DNA from: Candidatus Zymogenus saltonus
GTDB lineage: Bacteria > Desulfobacterota > Zymogenia > Zymogenales > Zymogenaceae
Direction: 5' to 3'
NCBI GenBank assembly: GCA_016929395.1
Contig: JAFGIX010000063.1
Location: forward strand, 1-34,776
Length of the DNA: 34,776 nt
The position numbers and the translations under genes were made by a program. Of the stretch, positions 7,281-14,275 are shown piece after piece; position 1 is the stretch's first letter, and every line of letters begins with the position of its first letter. A model generated the notes under the pieces. That model saw nothing but the letters and a program-made list of their open reading frames with translations. It was not told the origin of the DNA and searched no databases.

Positions 7281-7955
7281 TTAATGAGCCTCCTCCATCG
7301 CCCCGCTTATGTAAAGCATCGTCAACAGGACGAACACAAAGGTCTGAAGGGCACTCGTTAACAACATAAGAAACATTATCGGAAGGGGCATAATATAAGG
7401 CATCAGAAAAAGCAGAATCAAAAGCACCAGGTCTTCGCCCTGGATGTTCCCGAAAAGCCTCACTGAAAGGGAAAGAGGCCTCGAGAGATGGCTTATCACC
7501 TCGATAGGCAGCATCAATGGAATAAGCCACCAGACCGGCCCGATAAACTGCTTTATATATTTGAAGCCGTGCATCTTGGCCCCAACGAAGTGTGTAATGA
7601 AAAAGACCACCACCGCCATGGCCGCGTTTGTGTTCAGGTTTGCCGTGGGAGAGTTAAATCCGGGGATAACGCCCACGAGGTTCGCCGTGAATATGAACAG
7701 GGCCTCGGCCACCAGAAGGGGCATAAAGGCCATTCCCTTCTCGCCCATAGTCTCCCTGACGAGGTTCCCGAGTGCCAGGATGATAAGTTCTATGACGTTT
7801 TGCACCGGATTCGGCACTATGGACGCCCTTTTCATGTAGAAATAGGCCAGAAAAGAGAGAAAAATCATTATCAGCCAGGTATAGGTTACGTGCGGATATT
7901 CTTCCAGCCCTAAAAATTTGTCTAAATATCCGAGAAACAGTATTGGATGTTCCAT
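7281..7955 (-). CDS. atpB: F0F1 ATP synthase subunit a
   Basis: Subunit a is the F0 stator protein that provides the two half-channels for ion flow past the c-ring. The 224-residue protein has five to six membrane segments and the hallmark 'SRPLSLSVRLFGN' (158-170), where R166 is the essential arginine facing the c-ring carboxylate. The N-terminal 'MEHPILFL' opening is typical of deltaproteobacterial forms. AGGAG lies about 10 bases before the ATG. It sits 12 bases after atpI and 47 bases before atpE, in the usual order. No subunit b, delta or F1 genes are present in the window, so the F1 sector must be encoded elsewhere, as in many Deltaproteobacteria with split ATP synthase operons. Confidence 0.95.
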   Translation of the reverse strand: MEHPILFLGYLDKFLGLEEYPHVTYTWLIMIFLSFLAYFYMKRASIVPNPVQNVIELIILALGNLVRETMGEKGMAFMPLLVAEALFIFTANLVGVIPGFNSPTANLNTNAAMAVVVFFITHFVGAKMHGFKYIKQFIGPVWWLIPLMLPIEVISHLSRPLSLSVRLFGNIQGEDLVLLILLFLMPYIMPLPIMFLMLLTSALQTFVFVLLTMLYISGAMEEAH

Positions 7956-7967
7956 GAACTTGAGCTC

Positions 7968-8402
7968 CTAATTAGTCTTGGACAGCAGTAATGCAACTAT
8001 AAAGCTGTTTATCGCAACAACGGACGCCCCCACGAAGATGGCCAGTGGACTCGCCCAACCGCCCTTCAATGGGAAGTAGATAATAAGGCCGGAGAGTATG
8101 ATCCTTATATAAAATCCAAAGACGGTAGATGAGGTGCCCCTCTTTATTTGCCTTTCCTCATCGGGATTTCCGATATCCCTTCTGGATGCGGCCAAGAGGA
8201 GGCCATTAAGAGACCTGTAAAGCCCCACATGGTTTAAAACCGCCACCACCCCCCCCACAATGACCCCGAGGGCGAATTCCATGGAAAAGGCGAGCAGCCC
8301 TATCAGAGAGAAGAGGATCATTACGACCATACTTCCAGCTATGACGATCCAAAACGAATTCGTCTCAATCCTCTTGATCGTCTCCCTCTTCATCCTCATC
8401 AT
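7968..8402 (-). CDS. atpI: ATP synthase subunit I (assembly/accessory membrane protein)
   Basis: The 144-residue protein has four hydrophobic segments (about 16-36, 40-60, 94-112 and 120-140), matching the ATP-synt_I family by size, topology and position immediately before atpB. AtpI helps assemble the c-ring and may take part in Mg2+ or Ca2+ supply in some bacteria. The predicted start at 8402 overlaps the end of atpZ by 38 bases; an in-frame ATG three codons later (8393) would shorten the overlap. The overlap indicates coupled translation with atpZ. Sequence conservation in this family is low, so the assignment leans on synteny as well as topology. Confidence 0.8.
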   Translation of the reverse strand: MMRMKRETIKRIETNSFWIVIAGSMVVMILFSLIGLLAFSMEFALGVIVGGVVAVLNHVGLYRSLNGLLLAASRRDIGNPDEERQIKRGTSSTVFGFYIRIILSGLIIYFPLKGGWASPLAIFVGASVVAINSFIVALLLSKTN

Positions 8403-8622
8403 CGTATTCGAGTCCGTACTTCTTGAAGATATAAAACATATTTCTGAAACCGGCTATTATCCCAAATGCCAGAAAAATCAGCGTAAACCACGGTTCAGTG
8501 TCGAATTTTCGGTCAATAAAAATTCCAATAGCGAGGCCCATGACGATGGCCAAGACAAGGGAAAACCCGATACTGCTTAGATGCAAAACCTGTTTAAGAA
8601 GTTTTTTGTCTTTCTCTTTCAC
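8365..8622 (-). CDS. atpZ: AtpZ/AtpI-type small membrane protein of the ATP synthase operon
   Basis: The 85-residue protein has two transmembrane helices (about 17-36 and 44-63), with 'GLAIGIFIDRKFDTEPWFTL' across the turn, and a very acidic C-terminal tail. This pattern is that of the F0F1-ATPase gene-1 family (AtpZ), which starts F0 operons and is proposed to form a Mg2+/Ca2+ transporter with AtpI. The initiation codon is GTG (bases 8622-8620); GAGGTGA lies rather far upstream (about 16 nt), so initiation may be weak. Upstream on the same strand is a G-rich leader tract of about 90 bases and then the PII-like gene. Confidence 0.82.
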   Translation of the reverse strand: MKEKDKKLLKQVLHLSSIGFSLVLAIVMGLAIGIFIDRKFDTEPWFTLIFLAFGIIAGFRNMFYIFKKYGLEYDDEDEEGDDQED

Positions 8623-8669
8623 TGCTTTTTATTGAATCACCTCTTATTCCTGTCATACCCCGCATTTAC

Positions 8670-8757
8670 ATCCCCCCTCCCCCTCTCATTCCCCCCATCC
8701 CTCACCCCCTCCATCCCTCATCCCCTATCCTCTTACCACTCATCCCTCGACCCCCCG
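8670..8757 (-). repeat. G-rich (minus strand) low-complexity leader tract
   Basis: On the plus strand this is almost all C, T and A with repeated CATCCCTC and CCCCCT motifs; on the minus, transcribed strand it is runs of G separated by GAT or GAG, directly upstream of atpZ. It has many G-runs of three or more, so a G-quadruplex is possible. A very similar tract lies on the plus strand at 29946-30165 before the AsmA-like gene. Confidence 0.6.
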
Positions 8758-9132
8758 TCAATCATCCAGCCCTTTTGTAAGCCCCCAGACTTGATCCAGG
8801 GACAAAGTGAAGTATATCCCCATACCGGTTTCGGTGAAATCCCCTATCGATTTTTCTATCCCGTCCACTATTTCGGCTATCAAATCCTCTCTCACAATGG
8901 TTAGAATGGTTTTGTTGCTCGGCCTCGAGCTGGAGAGGAGGTCGCTGAAGCTGGCGAATATCGGGATATCTTTTGATACAATCCTTCCCATTCCGACGGA
9001 GTCAATTATCGTGGCGCCGCTCACTCCCAGCTCCAAGAAAAGGGTCAGGATATCATCCAAGTACTCCGTTCTATTTAGAATAATGATGAAAAGCTTGAGA
9101 TTTTCATTCACTTGCGGTTTTCCTTTGCCCAT
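8758..9132 (-). CDS. PII-like signalling protein, unknown ligand
   Basis: The 124-residue protein has the beta-alpha-beta pattern of PII/CutA-like ferredoxin folds: strand 'KLFIIILN', helix 'EYLDDILTLFLELGV', strand 'GATIIDSVGMGRIV', then a region matching the T-loop position, strand 'NKTILTIVRE', helix 'LIAEIVDGIEKSIG' and a final strand. The PII uridylylation tyrosine and ATP-loop motifs are not evident, so it is a PII-like rather than a classical GlnB/GlnK protein. Start is uncertain: ATG 9132 has no clear SD, while GTG at 9111 has AAAGGA about 9 bases upstream and would give MNENLKLF. It lies 135 bases upstream of atpZ on the same strand, so an energy-status role is possible but unproven. 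Confidence 0.62.
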   Translation of the reverse strand: MGKGKPQVNENLKLFIIILNRTEYLDDILTLFLELGVSGATIIDSVGMGRIVSKDIPIFASFSDLLSSSRPSNKTILTIVREDLIAEIVDGIEKSIGDFTETGMGIYFTLSLDQVWGLTKGLDD

Positions 9133-9312
9133 ATAAATTCTTTGTTATCACGAAAAGGCAAGGAAGTCAACCGCGTTCCGGTGGTTTTAAAAGAGCAAGG
9201 TTTGCGGAGGAAAACGGCGGCTATCTTACCACTCCATTTACCTTCGATGTCCTACCAAATATATGAATGAATGCTCATTCAAGGAAACAAAAATAACATA
9301 ACAGATAATTAG
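9133..9312. other. Intergenic region with TetR-like operator
   Basis: No gene is seen. The main feature is the palindrome at 9268-9281 described separately. Base composition becomes strongly AT-rich from here through 10075, which is unlike the neighbouring coding regions. Confidence 0.5.
9268..9281. promoter_or_regulatory. TetR-family-like operator palindrome
   Basis: TGAATG-CT-CATTCA is a perfect dyad with 6-bp arms, in the local context ATGAATGAATGCTCATTCA. Sites of the type TGAATGA..CATTCA are common targets of TetR-family repressors, including fatty-acid metabolism regulators. No intact gene starts close downstream; the nearest coding sequence is the decayed gene at 9313-9639. No tetR gene is in the window. 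Confidence 0.5.
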
Positions 9313-9639
9313 TGTCAAGAAAAATTTAGCTGTAAAAAATTTCCTTTTGAATCAAGCACTTCTTTAAAAACTTCCGAAAAATTCTACACTATCTCAGACG
9401 GCGCCGTAAATACTCCACTTTATGGAAATAGTAGTGTTAAGCTCTTGGCTCCAAAAGGAACGGTTTTTAAGATCACTTCACTCGGACATAATGAAGTCTA
9501 CTTCTGGGACGAAAACGGCGTGGTAAAATGCGAAGCCGTATATTCGGTACTATCTCCCGAGGTTACAGAGAGGCTTGAGAAGATGAATATCCCCAAGCTC
9601 AACAAGGCCTTGGAGATATACCTTAAAAACAAATGGTGA
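9313..9639 (+). pseudogene. Remnant of a protein-coding gene, start lost
   Basis: A frame is open from just after TAG 9310-9312 to TGA 9637-9639 (108 codons) and reads like real protein, but contains no ATG or GTG start; the only candidate, TTG at 9445, has no SD. The C-terminal part 'LAPKGTVFKITSLGHNEVYF' looks like an SH3-like strand set followed by an acidic and lysine-rich helical tail. I do not recognise the family. A truncated gene missing its 5' end is the simplest reading; a functional short protein from TTG 9445 (64 residues) is less likely. Confidence 0.45.
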
Positions 9640-9655
9640 TAAAAATCGGGTAAAT

Positions 9656-9865
9656 ATGACTTTCATATATAGATTATTTGAAATCGGAAAGAATAAACTT
9701 GAATTTTTACCCTCGGATATGGCGAAGCCTAATATTTGGGCGATGACTCAAAAATGTAAATACAAATTCAGCTATTAGGTAAACCACCCGGAGATTAAGG
9801 CAGGGTTTAAGGGATTTGAGAGCCCCGAAATTGATTACACCTTTGCGGCAAATATAAACGGGTAA
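9656..9865 (+). pseudogene. Short decayed reading frame with internal TAG and frameshift
   Basis: ATG 9656 opens a 40-codon frame (MTFIYRLFEIGKNKL...) ending at TAG 9776-9778; the same frame continues with protein-like sequence (VNHPEIKAGFKGFESPEID...) to TAA 9863-9865. One base further, the next frame continues as 'NGDSLKQNIGEEKRLPKGSQ', and coding-like sequence reaches about 10044. This pattern of an in-frame stop plus a one-base shift in sequence that still resembles protein indicates a degraded gene. I do not recognise it. Together with 9313-9639 it forms an AT-rich island of dead coding sequence between the PII-like/atp region and the thiolase operon. Confidence 0.4.
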
Positions 9866-10076
9866 CGGCGATAGTCTTAAACAAAATATCGGTGAAGAAA
9901 AGAGACTGCCGAAAGGATCTCAATCCCAATTTGAATACCATCAACTATCAAACCATCAGACAATTTGGAGGAGAGGACGATCCAATCCATACTATATCTT
10001 TTGGATATAAAGAATTACTCTCATCCAAAAACAGCTTGAGTTGATAATTTAATTTGCCGAGACAGACGGGTTAGGT

Positions 10077-10367
10077 TCAGGCGTTCTTTTTGAAAAGCTC
10101 TTCCAACTTCGCCTTGGCGTGTTCCACCTCGCCCCCGGAGTTCCCATCCCTCTTTTCCAACTTGAAGCGAAAGTAATCGCAGAAGTTGTTTCCACCCTTA
10201 TTCCCCACAAACTCGCTCTGGGGCTCCTTGCACTGGTTGTAACTCCCGGAATCGTAGAAGATACAATTGTAGCAGATGCGCAGGTCCATTCCGCAAGCGG
10301 GACAGGTGTCTCTGACGGAGATGTAGTCGGAGATTATCGGCTCTTTACATTGATGACAGAATTTCAT
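10077..10367 (-). CDS. Small cysteine-rich zinc-ribbon protein
   Basis: The 96-residue protein has eight cysteines: C4/C7 and C22/C25 (two CxxC pairs, a zinc ribbon), then C32/C35, C46 and C63, enough for a second metal site. A lysine/glutamate-rich helix closes the C-terminus ('EHAKAKLEELFKK'). Similar short cysteine proteins of unknown function are common in Deltaproteobacteria. It is transcribed away from the thiolase operon, with a 408-bp divergent intergenic region between them. No SD is obvious before the ATG. A role in nucleic-acid or protein binding is possible but not shown. Confidence 0.7.
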   Translation of the reverse strand: MKFCHQCKEPIISDYISVRDTCPACGMDLRICYNCIFYDSGSYNQCKEPQSEFVGNKGGNNFCDYFRFKLEKRDGNSGGEVEHAKAKLEELFKKNA

Positions 10368-10775
10368 TTTGTTTTCAAGTCGCTTTAAAATAGTGATTAA
10401 AAGTGTTTAAAGATTGATTGAAGGTTATACTAATTCAATTATCTTGTATTCTCAGAACGTTCAAGGACAGGGATTTTATAGATATTTTGGATATACTGAA
10501 CTATTGTCTAAGATATTCTCAAATCTTCAACTTGTGACGGGGTCTATCGTCGTTCCATTTAAAAGGTTATAGCTTTTTTATATGACAGGGCCGATAATGT
10601 CAATAAAAAAATTAAAAAAATTCGTATACCTTTATTTCTTGACTGATTAGTCAATCTATGATAAGGATTTTGTAATTTTATAAACCGATTTCTGTTGAAG
10701 GGGGGTGTTTTAAAACTGTACTGCAAAGCGGATTCCTGGAAGGATTTTCTCACTTAAAGAAAGGGAGGAATTTAT
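10368..10775. other. Divergent intergenic region upstream of the thiolase operon
   Basis: No gene is seen in 408 AT-rich bases. It must carry promoters for the zinc-ribbon gene (minus) and the thiolase operon (plus). The clearest element is a TetR-type palindrome at 10639-10654. The AGGGAGGA ribosome-binding site of the first thiolase is at about 10762-10769. Confidence 0.55.
10639..10654. promoter_or_regulatory. TetR-family-like operator upstream of the thiolase operon
   Basis: TTGACT-GATT-AGTCAA is a perfect dyad with 6-bp arms, matching the common TGACT..AGTCA type of TetR operator. Its left half reads as a good -35 (TTGACT), so binding would block transcription. No well-placed consensus -10 is evident (nearest are TATGAT 10657-10662 and GATAAG), so the promoter itself is less certain than the dyad. 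The operon at 10776 is the probable target. Confidence 0.62.
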
Positions 10776-11960
10776 ATGTTACGAAAAGTAGCCATTGTCA
10801 GCGCCCACCAGACGAAATTTGAAGAGAAGAAGGCGGACGAGCGCTTCCAGGAGATGTGCTACCCGCTGGTTAGAAAATGTCTTGACGACACGGGGCTCGT
10901 TTTTGTTCCGGGAAGGGGAATAGATTTTGCCATAACGTGCTCCGACGACTTTTTCGATCAGCGTACCATCTCCGACGGACCTATGGGCGACCTTGTGGGA
11001 ACTGGAAGGTGGGGAGGGGAGGAAAAGGTCGCCTGCGACGGTGCAGAGGCGATCCAATACGCCGCGGCGGGGATAGCCTCGGGACACTACGACATAGTCA
11101 TCGTCCTCGCCCACGCGAAGGAATCACAGGTAGATTCGAGGAACATAGTGACCTTCCACGCCTTCGAGCCTTTCTACACGAGATTTTTGGGCATGGACTA
11201 TACCCAAGCCCTGGGCCTCCAGGCCGAATCTTACATGAACAAATGGGGCGTCACGGAAAAACAGCTGGCGGCGATAGCCGTCAGGGCGGCCAAAAACGGG
11301 GCGAAGAATCCGAACGCCCAACGCACCGGGAGCATCAAGGTGGACGACGTCATGAAATCGAAGGTAGTGGTCTCGCCGATCAAGGAGCTCGACCTCTATC
11401 CCGTAAGCGATGGGGCGGTCTGCATGATCCTCGCCGAGGAGACGAAGGCCAGGGTACTGACCGACAAGCCGGTCTGGATTACCGGCTACGGAAACTGCTA
11501 CGATTCCTACTACCTCGGAGACAGGAACCTCTACGAGTCGACCAGCCTCCCTAAAGCGGCTTGGAGCGCTTACCGCATAGCCGGTATTATCGATCCGATG
11601 GAGGAGTTTGACATAGCCGAGATCAGCGTCCAGGCCACCTATCAGGAGCCGCTCTGGTACGAGGGACTTGGGCTCGCCGAACAGGGAAAGGGTATGGAGC
11701 TTTTCGAGTCGGGGAAGACCGATATGGGGGGGAAGCTCCCGGTCAACCCGTCGGGCGGCCAGCTTTGCGGAAATCCCCTTTTGCTCTCCGGCATCGTAAG
11801 GGGGGCGGAGGCCTTTCTCCAGCTCAGGGGTGAGGCCAACGGCTATCAGGTAAAGGGAGCCGGAAGGGCGCTGGTACACGGCACGGCCGGGCCTGCGGGA
11901 CAGTTCCACACGGTTTTGGTCCTTGAAAACGACAAGGCACAAGAGGGGGGGAAATCATGA
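10776..11960 (+). CDS. Thiolase-fold protein (SCP-2/lipid-transfer type), first of pair
   Basis: The 394-residue protein is a full-length thiolase-superfamily member: N-terminal 'KVAIVSAHQTKF', a nucleophile loop 'VACDGAEAIQYAAAGIASG' (85-103) and C-terminal 'LPVNPSGGQLCGNP' (321-334). In canonical thiolases the loop reads C-A-S-G; here the aligned position is A86, with C87 one residue late. The GHP motif with the catalytic histidine is replaced by G-N333-P334. H368 in 'ALVHGTAG' matches the conserved C-terminal histidine of SCP-x-type enzymes. A classical condensation mechanism is therefore doubtful. AGGGAGGA precedes the ATG, and the gene overlaps the next thiolase by 4 nt (ATGA). The DUF35 genes that follow point to a heteromeric complex acting on CoA thioesters; the substrate is unknown. 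Confidence 0.85.
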   Translation: MLRKVAIVSAHQTKFEEKKADERFQEMCYPLVRKCLDDTGLVFVPGRGIDFAITCSDDFFDQRTISDGPMGDLVGTGRWGGEEKVACDGAEAIQYAAAGIASGHYDIVIVLAHAKESQVDSRNIVTFHAFEPFYTRFLGMDYTQALGLQAESYMNKWGVTEKQLAAIAVRAAKNGAKNPNAQRTGSIKVDDVMKSKVVVSPIKELDLYPVSDGAVCMILAEETKARVLTDKPVWITGYGNCYDSYYLGDRNLYESTSLPKAAWSAYRIAGIIDPMEEFDIAEISVQATYQEPLWYEGLGLAEQGKGMELFESGKTDMGGKLPVNPSGGQLCGNPLLLSGIVRGAEAFLQLRGEANGYQVKGAGRALVHGTAGPAGQFHTVLVLENDKAQEGGKS

Positions 11961-13126
11961 CTAAGAGAATGAGAAACGTCGCCATCTCCGGGATCGGTCA
12001 GACCCGCCACCGCGGACACCGGGAGGACGTCAACATGGTGGAGCTCGTCGCCGAGGCCGTAGAGGAGGTCCTCGCCGATTCTAAGATGGATCTCAAAGAC
12101 ATCGACTGCATAGTGCACGGCAACATGGAGCTCTTCGAGGGGATCCACCAGCCGGACATGTGGCACGTCTTGGGTGACGGCGCCTACGGAAAGGCGGGCT
12201 TCAGGATTACCACGGGAGGCACCACGGGCGCCACGATAGCCTGTTCCGCCGACCACCTCGTCGCGTCCGGAATGTACGACTCGGTCCTGGCGATCGGGTG
12301 GGAAAAGCAGGAGGAGGGGATGACGACCACGGGAATCACCAACATGGCCGACCCACTCTGGGAGCGGGAGGTGCAGACCGGCGCCATAACCGGAACCCAC
12401 GGCGTTATGATGATGAACAAGTTCGGGGAGCCGGCAAACCAGGCCGCGGCGGAGCTGAGGGTCTTGATGGCGAACAACGCCAGGAAGAACTACAAGGCGC
12501 ATCTCAGGATCGAGATCACGAGGCAGGACGTCCTGGAGTCGAGGGTCCTGGCATGGCCGCTTCGGCTTCTTCACATGTGCCCGGAGTCGAACGGGGCCTG
12601 CGCAGTCCTGTTCGTCTCGGAGGAGCTGGCGAAGAAGCTTCCGCAAAAACCGGTCTGGATGCACGACCATGTAACGGTCCACCGCCAGGAGACCTTCGAT
12701 CTGGTAAACATGGGCGATCTCGACACCCACGGCGAGGCCGCAAGAACGCTCTATGCCAGAAACGGGATCGTAGATCCGATAAAGCAGATAGGGGTGTTCG
12801 AGATGTACGATCCCCAAAGCTGGTGGGCCCTCGACTGGATTGGGAAATTCCTGATGCTCGAAAACGGTGAGCAGATCGAAATGGTCTTGAACGGCGATTT
12901 CGCCATAGACGGCAAGTTTCCGCTTAATCCATCGGGGGGCGTGGTATCGTCGAACCCGATAGGCGCCACGGCAATCATAAGGGTTGCGGAAGCGGCCCTC
13001 CAGATCCGCGGAAACGCCGGCGACCACCAGGTTCCTAAAGACGTCAAGCTTGCCCTGTCCTCTGGATTCGGCGGGACTTTCTGGACGGTATTTCATCTTC
13101 TGGGAGCCGAAAAGCCGGACAAATAG
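11957..13126 (+). CDS. Thiolase-fold protein, second of pair, lacking the catalytic cysteine
   Basis: The 389-residue protein has the same overall thiolase layout as its neighbour, with 'NVAISGIGQT' at the start and 'LNPSGGVVSSNPIGAT' (323-338) near the end. The nucleophile loop reads G88-T-T-G91, so the canonical cysteine is glycine. The GHP histidine is absent (S-N333-P334), and the C-terminal catalytic residue corresponds to serine (S368) in 'ALSSGFGG'. It therefore appears catalytically altered or purely structural, or works by a different chemistry as in the Ltp2-type thiolase-like aldolases. Its ATG lies within the stop of the previous gene, indicating coupled synthesis. An AAAGGAGG site and the first DUF35 gene follow 17 bases after its stop. 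Confidence 0.84.
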   Translation: MTKRMRNVAISGIGQTRHRGHREDVNMVELVAEAVEEVLADSKMDLKDIDCIVHGNMELFEGIHQPDMWHVLGDGAYGKAGFRITTGGTTGATIACSADHLVASGMYDSVLAIGWEKQEEGMTTTGITNMADPLWEREVQTGAITGTHGVMMMNKFGEPANQAAAELRVLMANNARKNYKAHLRIEITRQDVLESRVLAWPLRLLHMCPESNGACAVLFVSEELAKKLPQKPVWMHDHVTVHRQETFDLVNMGDLDTHGEAARTLYARNGIVDPIKQIGVFEMYDPQSWWALDWIGKFLMLENGEQIEMVLNGDFAIDGKFPLNPSGGVVSSNPIGATAIIRVAEAALQIRGNAGDHQVPKDVKLALSSGFGGTFWTVFHLLGAEKPDK

Positions 13127-13143
13127 AAAAGGAGGTTTTACCT

Positions 13144-13620
13144 ATGGGTACCAAGACAGATAAAGAGGGAAGGGAGATCGTCGAGATCCGCTACGAGATG
13201 GCGATCCCGGGAACCTTTTCCACGGGGCCGATCATGGGACACATGCTCAACAAGCTCAAGGACAAGGAGCTGTGGGGAAACCGATGCGGCAAGTGCCGGA
13301 ACGTCCTCTTTCCTCCGAAGATCGTTTGTCCCAAGTGCTTCGAAGAGCCGACCGAGTGGGTGAAGCTGGACGAATGGGGCTACATCGCCACATTCGACGT
13401 GGTCCACTTCCCCACGGTAAATCCGCTTACCGGGATTATGAGGGAGGTCCCCTACACGACCCTTATCGTCGCCCTCCCCAACGGCGGCGGATTTTTCCAC
13501 TTCTGCCTCGAACACGACCCGGAAAAGCTCGCTCCGGGGAAGAGGGTCGTTCCGGTCTGGAAGGAAAAACGGGAGGCCCGCCCATCCGATCTTGAGGGTT
13601 GGGTGCTGGCGGAGGATTAA
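13144..13620 (+). CDS. DUF35 zinc-ribbon/OB-fold protein, first of pair
   Basis: The 158-residue protein has an N-terminal helical region (about 1-43), a rubredoxin-like zinc ribbon with C48-G-K-C51 and C62-P-K-C65, and an OB-fold (about 70-150) with 'ATFDVVHFPT' and 'PGKRVVPVW'. DUF35 proteins bind acyl-CoA substrates and bridge partner enzymes; known examples are BbsA of the benzoylsuccinyl-CoA thiolase, the archaeal thiolase/HMG-CoA synthase bridge, and ChsH2 with the aldolase Ltp2. All zinc ligands are intact. The ATG has AAAAGGAGG 12 bases upstream, a very strong site. It is the third gene of the thiolase operon, 17 bases after thiolase 2. Confidence 0.87.
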   Translation: MGTKTDKEGREIVEIRYEMAIPGTFSTGPIMGHMLNKLKDKELWGNRCGKCRNVLFPPKIVCPKCFEEPTEWVKLDEWGYIATFDVVHFPTVNPLTGIMREVPYTTLIVALPNGGGFFHFCLEHDPEKLAPGKRVVPVWKEKREARPSDLEGWVLAED

Positions 13621-13691
13621 TCATTTGGCAATAGTTTACAATGATCTGGCAATAATCGAGCGGATTGAAATGAAAACAAAGGGAGAAAGAT

Positions 13692-14174
13692 ATGTATACA
13701 ACAGATAAACTGCCGCTGGATCAGAAAGACTGCTTCGGCAAGAGGGGCCTGATGAGCATCCCCTACCGCTACTTCGCCGGAGTGTTTTTATCCAGGGCGC
13801 TGATCGCTCTCAGGGACGAAAAGAAGATCTTGGGTGCGAGGTGCGAAAAATGCGACAAGGTCTACTTTCCGCCGCGCTCCCGCTGCGAGAGGGACTTCTC
13901 GAAGATGACGGAGCTTGTGGAAGTCGGCCCCGAGGGAACCGTCGAGGAGTTCACAGTGGTCAACTACGAGGAAGAGTATTTCAAGAAGTTCTGCCCCATG
14001 CTCGACATCCCCTACACGATGGCCCTGATCAGGCTCGACGGGGCGTCGACGAAGATACTTCATCGAATCCCAGGGGACAAGGTCAAGAGGGGAGACCGCG
14101 TAAGGCCCAAGTGGCTTGATGACGACCAGAGGGAGGCGATGATCACCGATATCGAGTATTTCGAGAAGGTGTGA
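13692..14174 (+). CDS. DUF35 zinc-ribbon/OB-fold protein, second of pair
   Basis: The 160-residue protein has the same helix, zinc ribbon and OB-fold order as its neighbour. The metal site is incomplete: C51-E-K-C54 and C65-E-R-D68, so the fourth ligand is aspartate or zinc is lost. The OB part includes 'GPEGTVEEFTVVNY' and 'GDRVRPKW'. The N-terminal extension ('MSIPYRYFAGVFLSRALIALRDEKK') is helical and could contact a thiolase. A GGGAGAAAG site precedes ATG 13692, 71 bases after the previous stop, still in the operon. A strong terminator follows. Two thiolase-like proteins with two DUF35 proteins suggest two matched pairs, one of each normal and one altered, but pairing is inference. Confidence 0.85.
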   Translation: MYTTDKLPLDQKDCFGKRGLMSIPYRYFAGVFLSRALIALRDEKKILGARCEKCDKVYFPPRSRCERDFSKMTELVEVGPEGTVEEFTVVNYEEEYFKKFCPMLDIPYTMALIRLDGASTKILHRIPGDKVKRGDRVRPKWLDDDQREAMITDIEYFEKV

Positions 14175-14222
14175 CAACAAAACGGTATCAAGTTAAATCC
14201 CAAGAGTAATTTAAATAATCAA

Positions 14223-14256
14223 GGGCGCACGGGATATCTTCCCGTCGCCCTTTTTT
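14223..14256 (+). terminator. Rho-independent terminator of the thiolase operon
   Basis: GGGCG (14223-14227) and CGGGA (14230-14234) pair with TCCCG (14240-14244) and CGCCC (14246-14250) in one interrupted stem, followed by six T residues (14251-14256). It is 50 bases after the second DUF35 stop codon. Confidence 0.85.
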
Positions 14257-14275
14257 AAGCGGGATTTTTTTATCC

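Noticed and set aside
7234-7530. Upstream extension of atpE in the same frame
   Set aside because: It lies wholly over atpB in another frame; ATG 7233 has a proper ribosome-binding site and a normal c-subunit follows.
9776-9778. TAG as a recoded (pyrrolysine) codon
   Set aside because: A one-base frameshift follows within 90 bases, so decay explains the stop better; no pyl genes or methylamine methyltransferase signature are here.
11846-13096. 416-codon minus-strand frame opposite thiolase 2
   Set aside because: Shadow of GC-rich coding sequence, rich in Arg/His/Gly with no family pattern.
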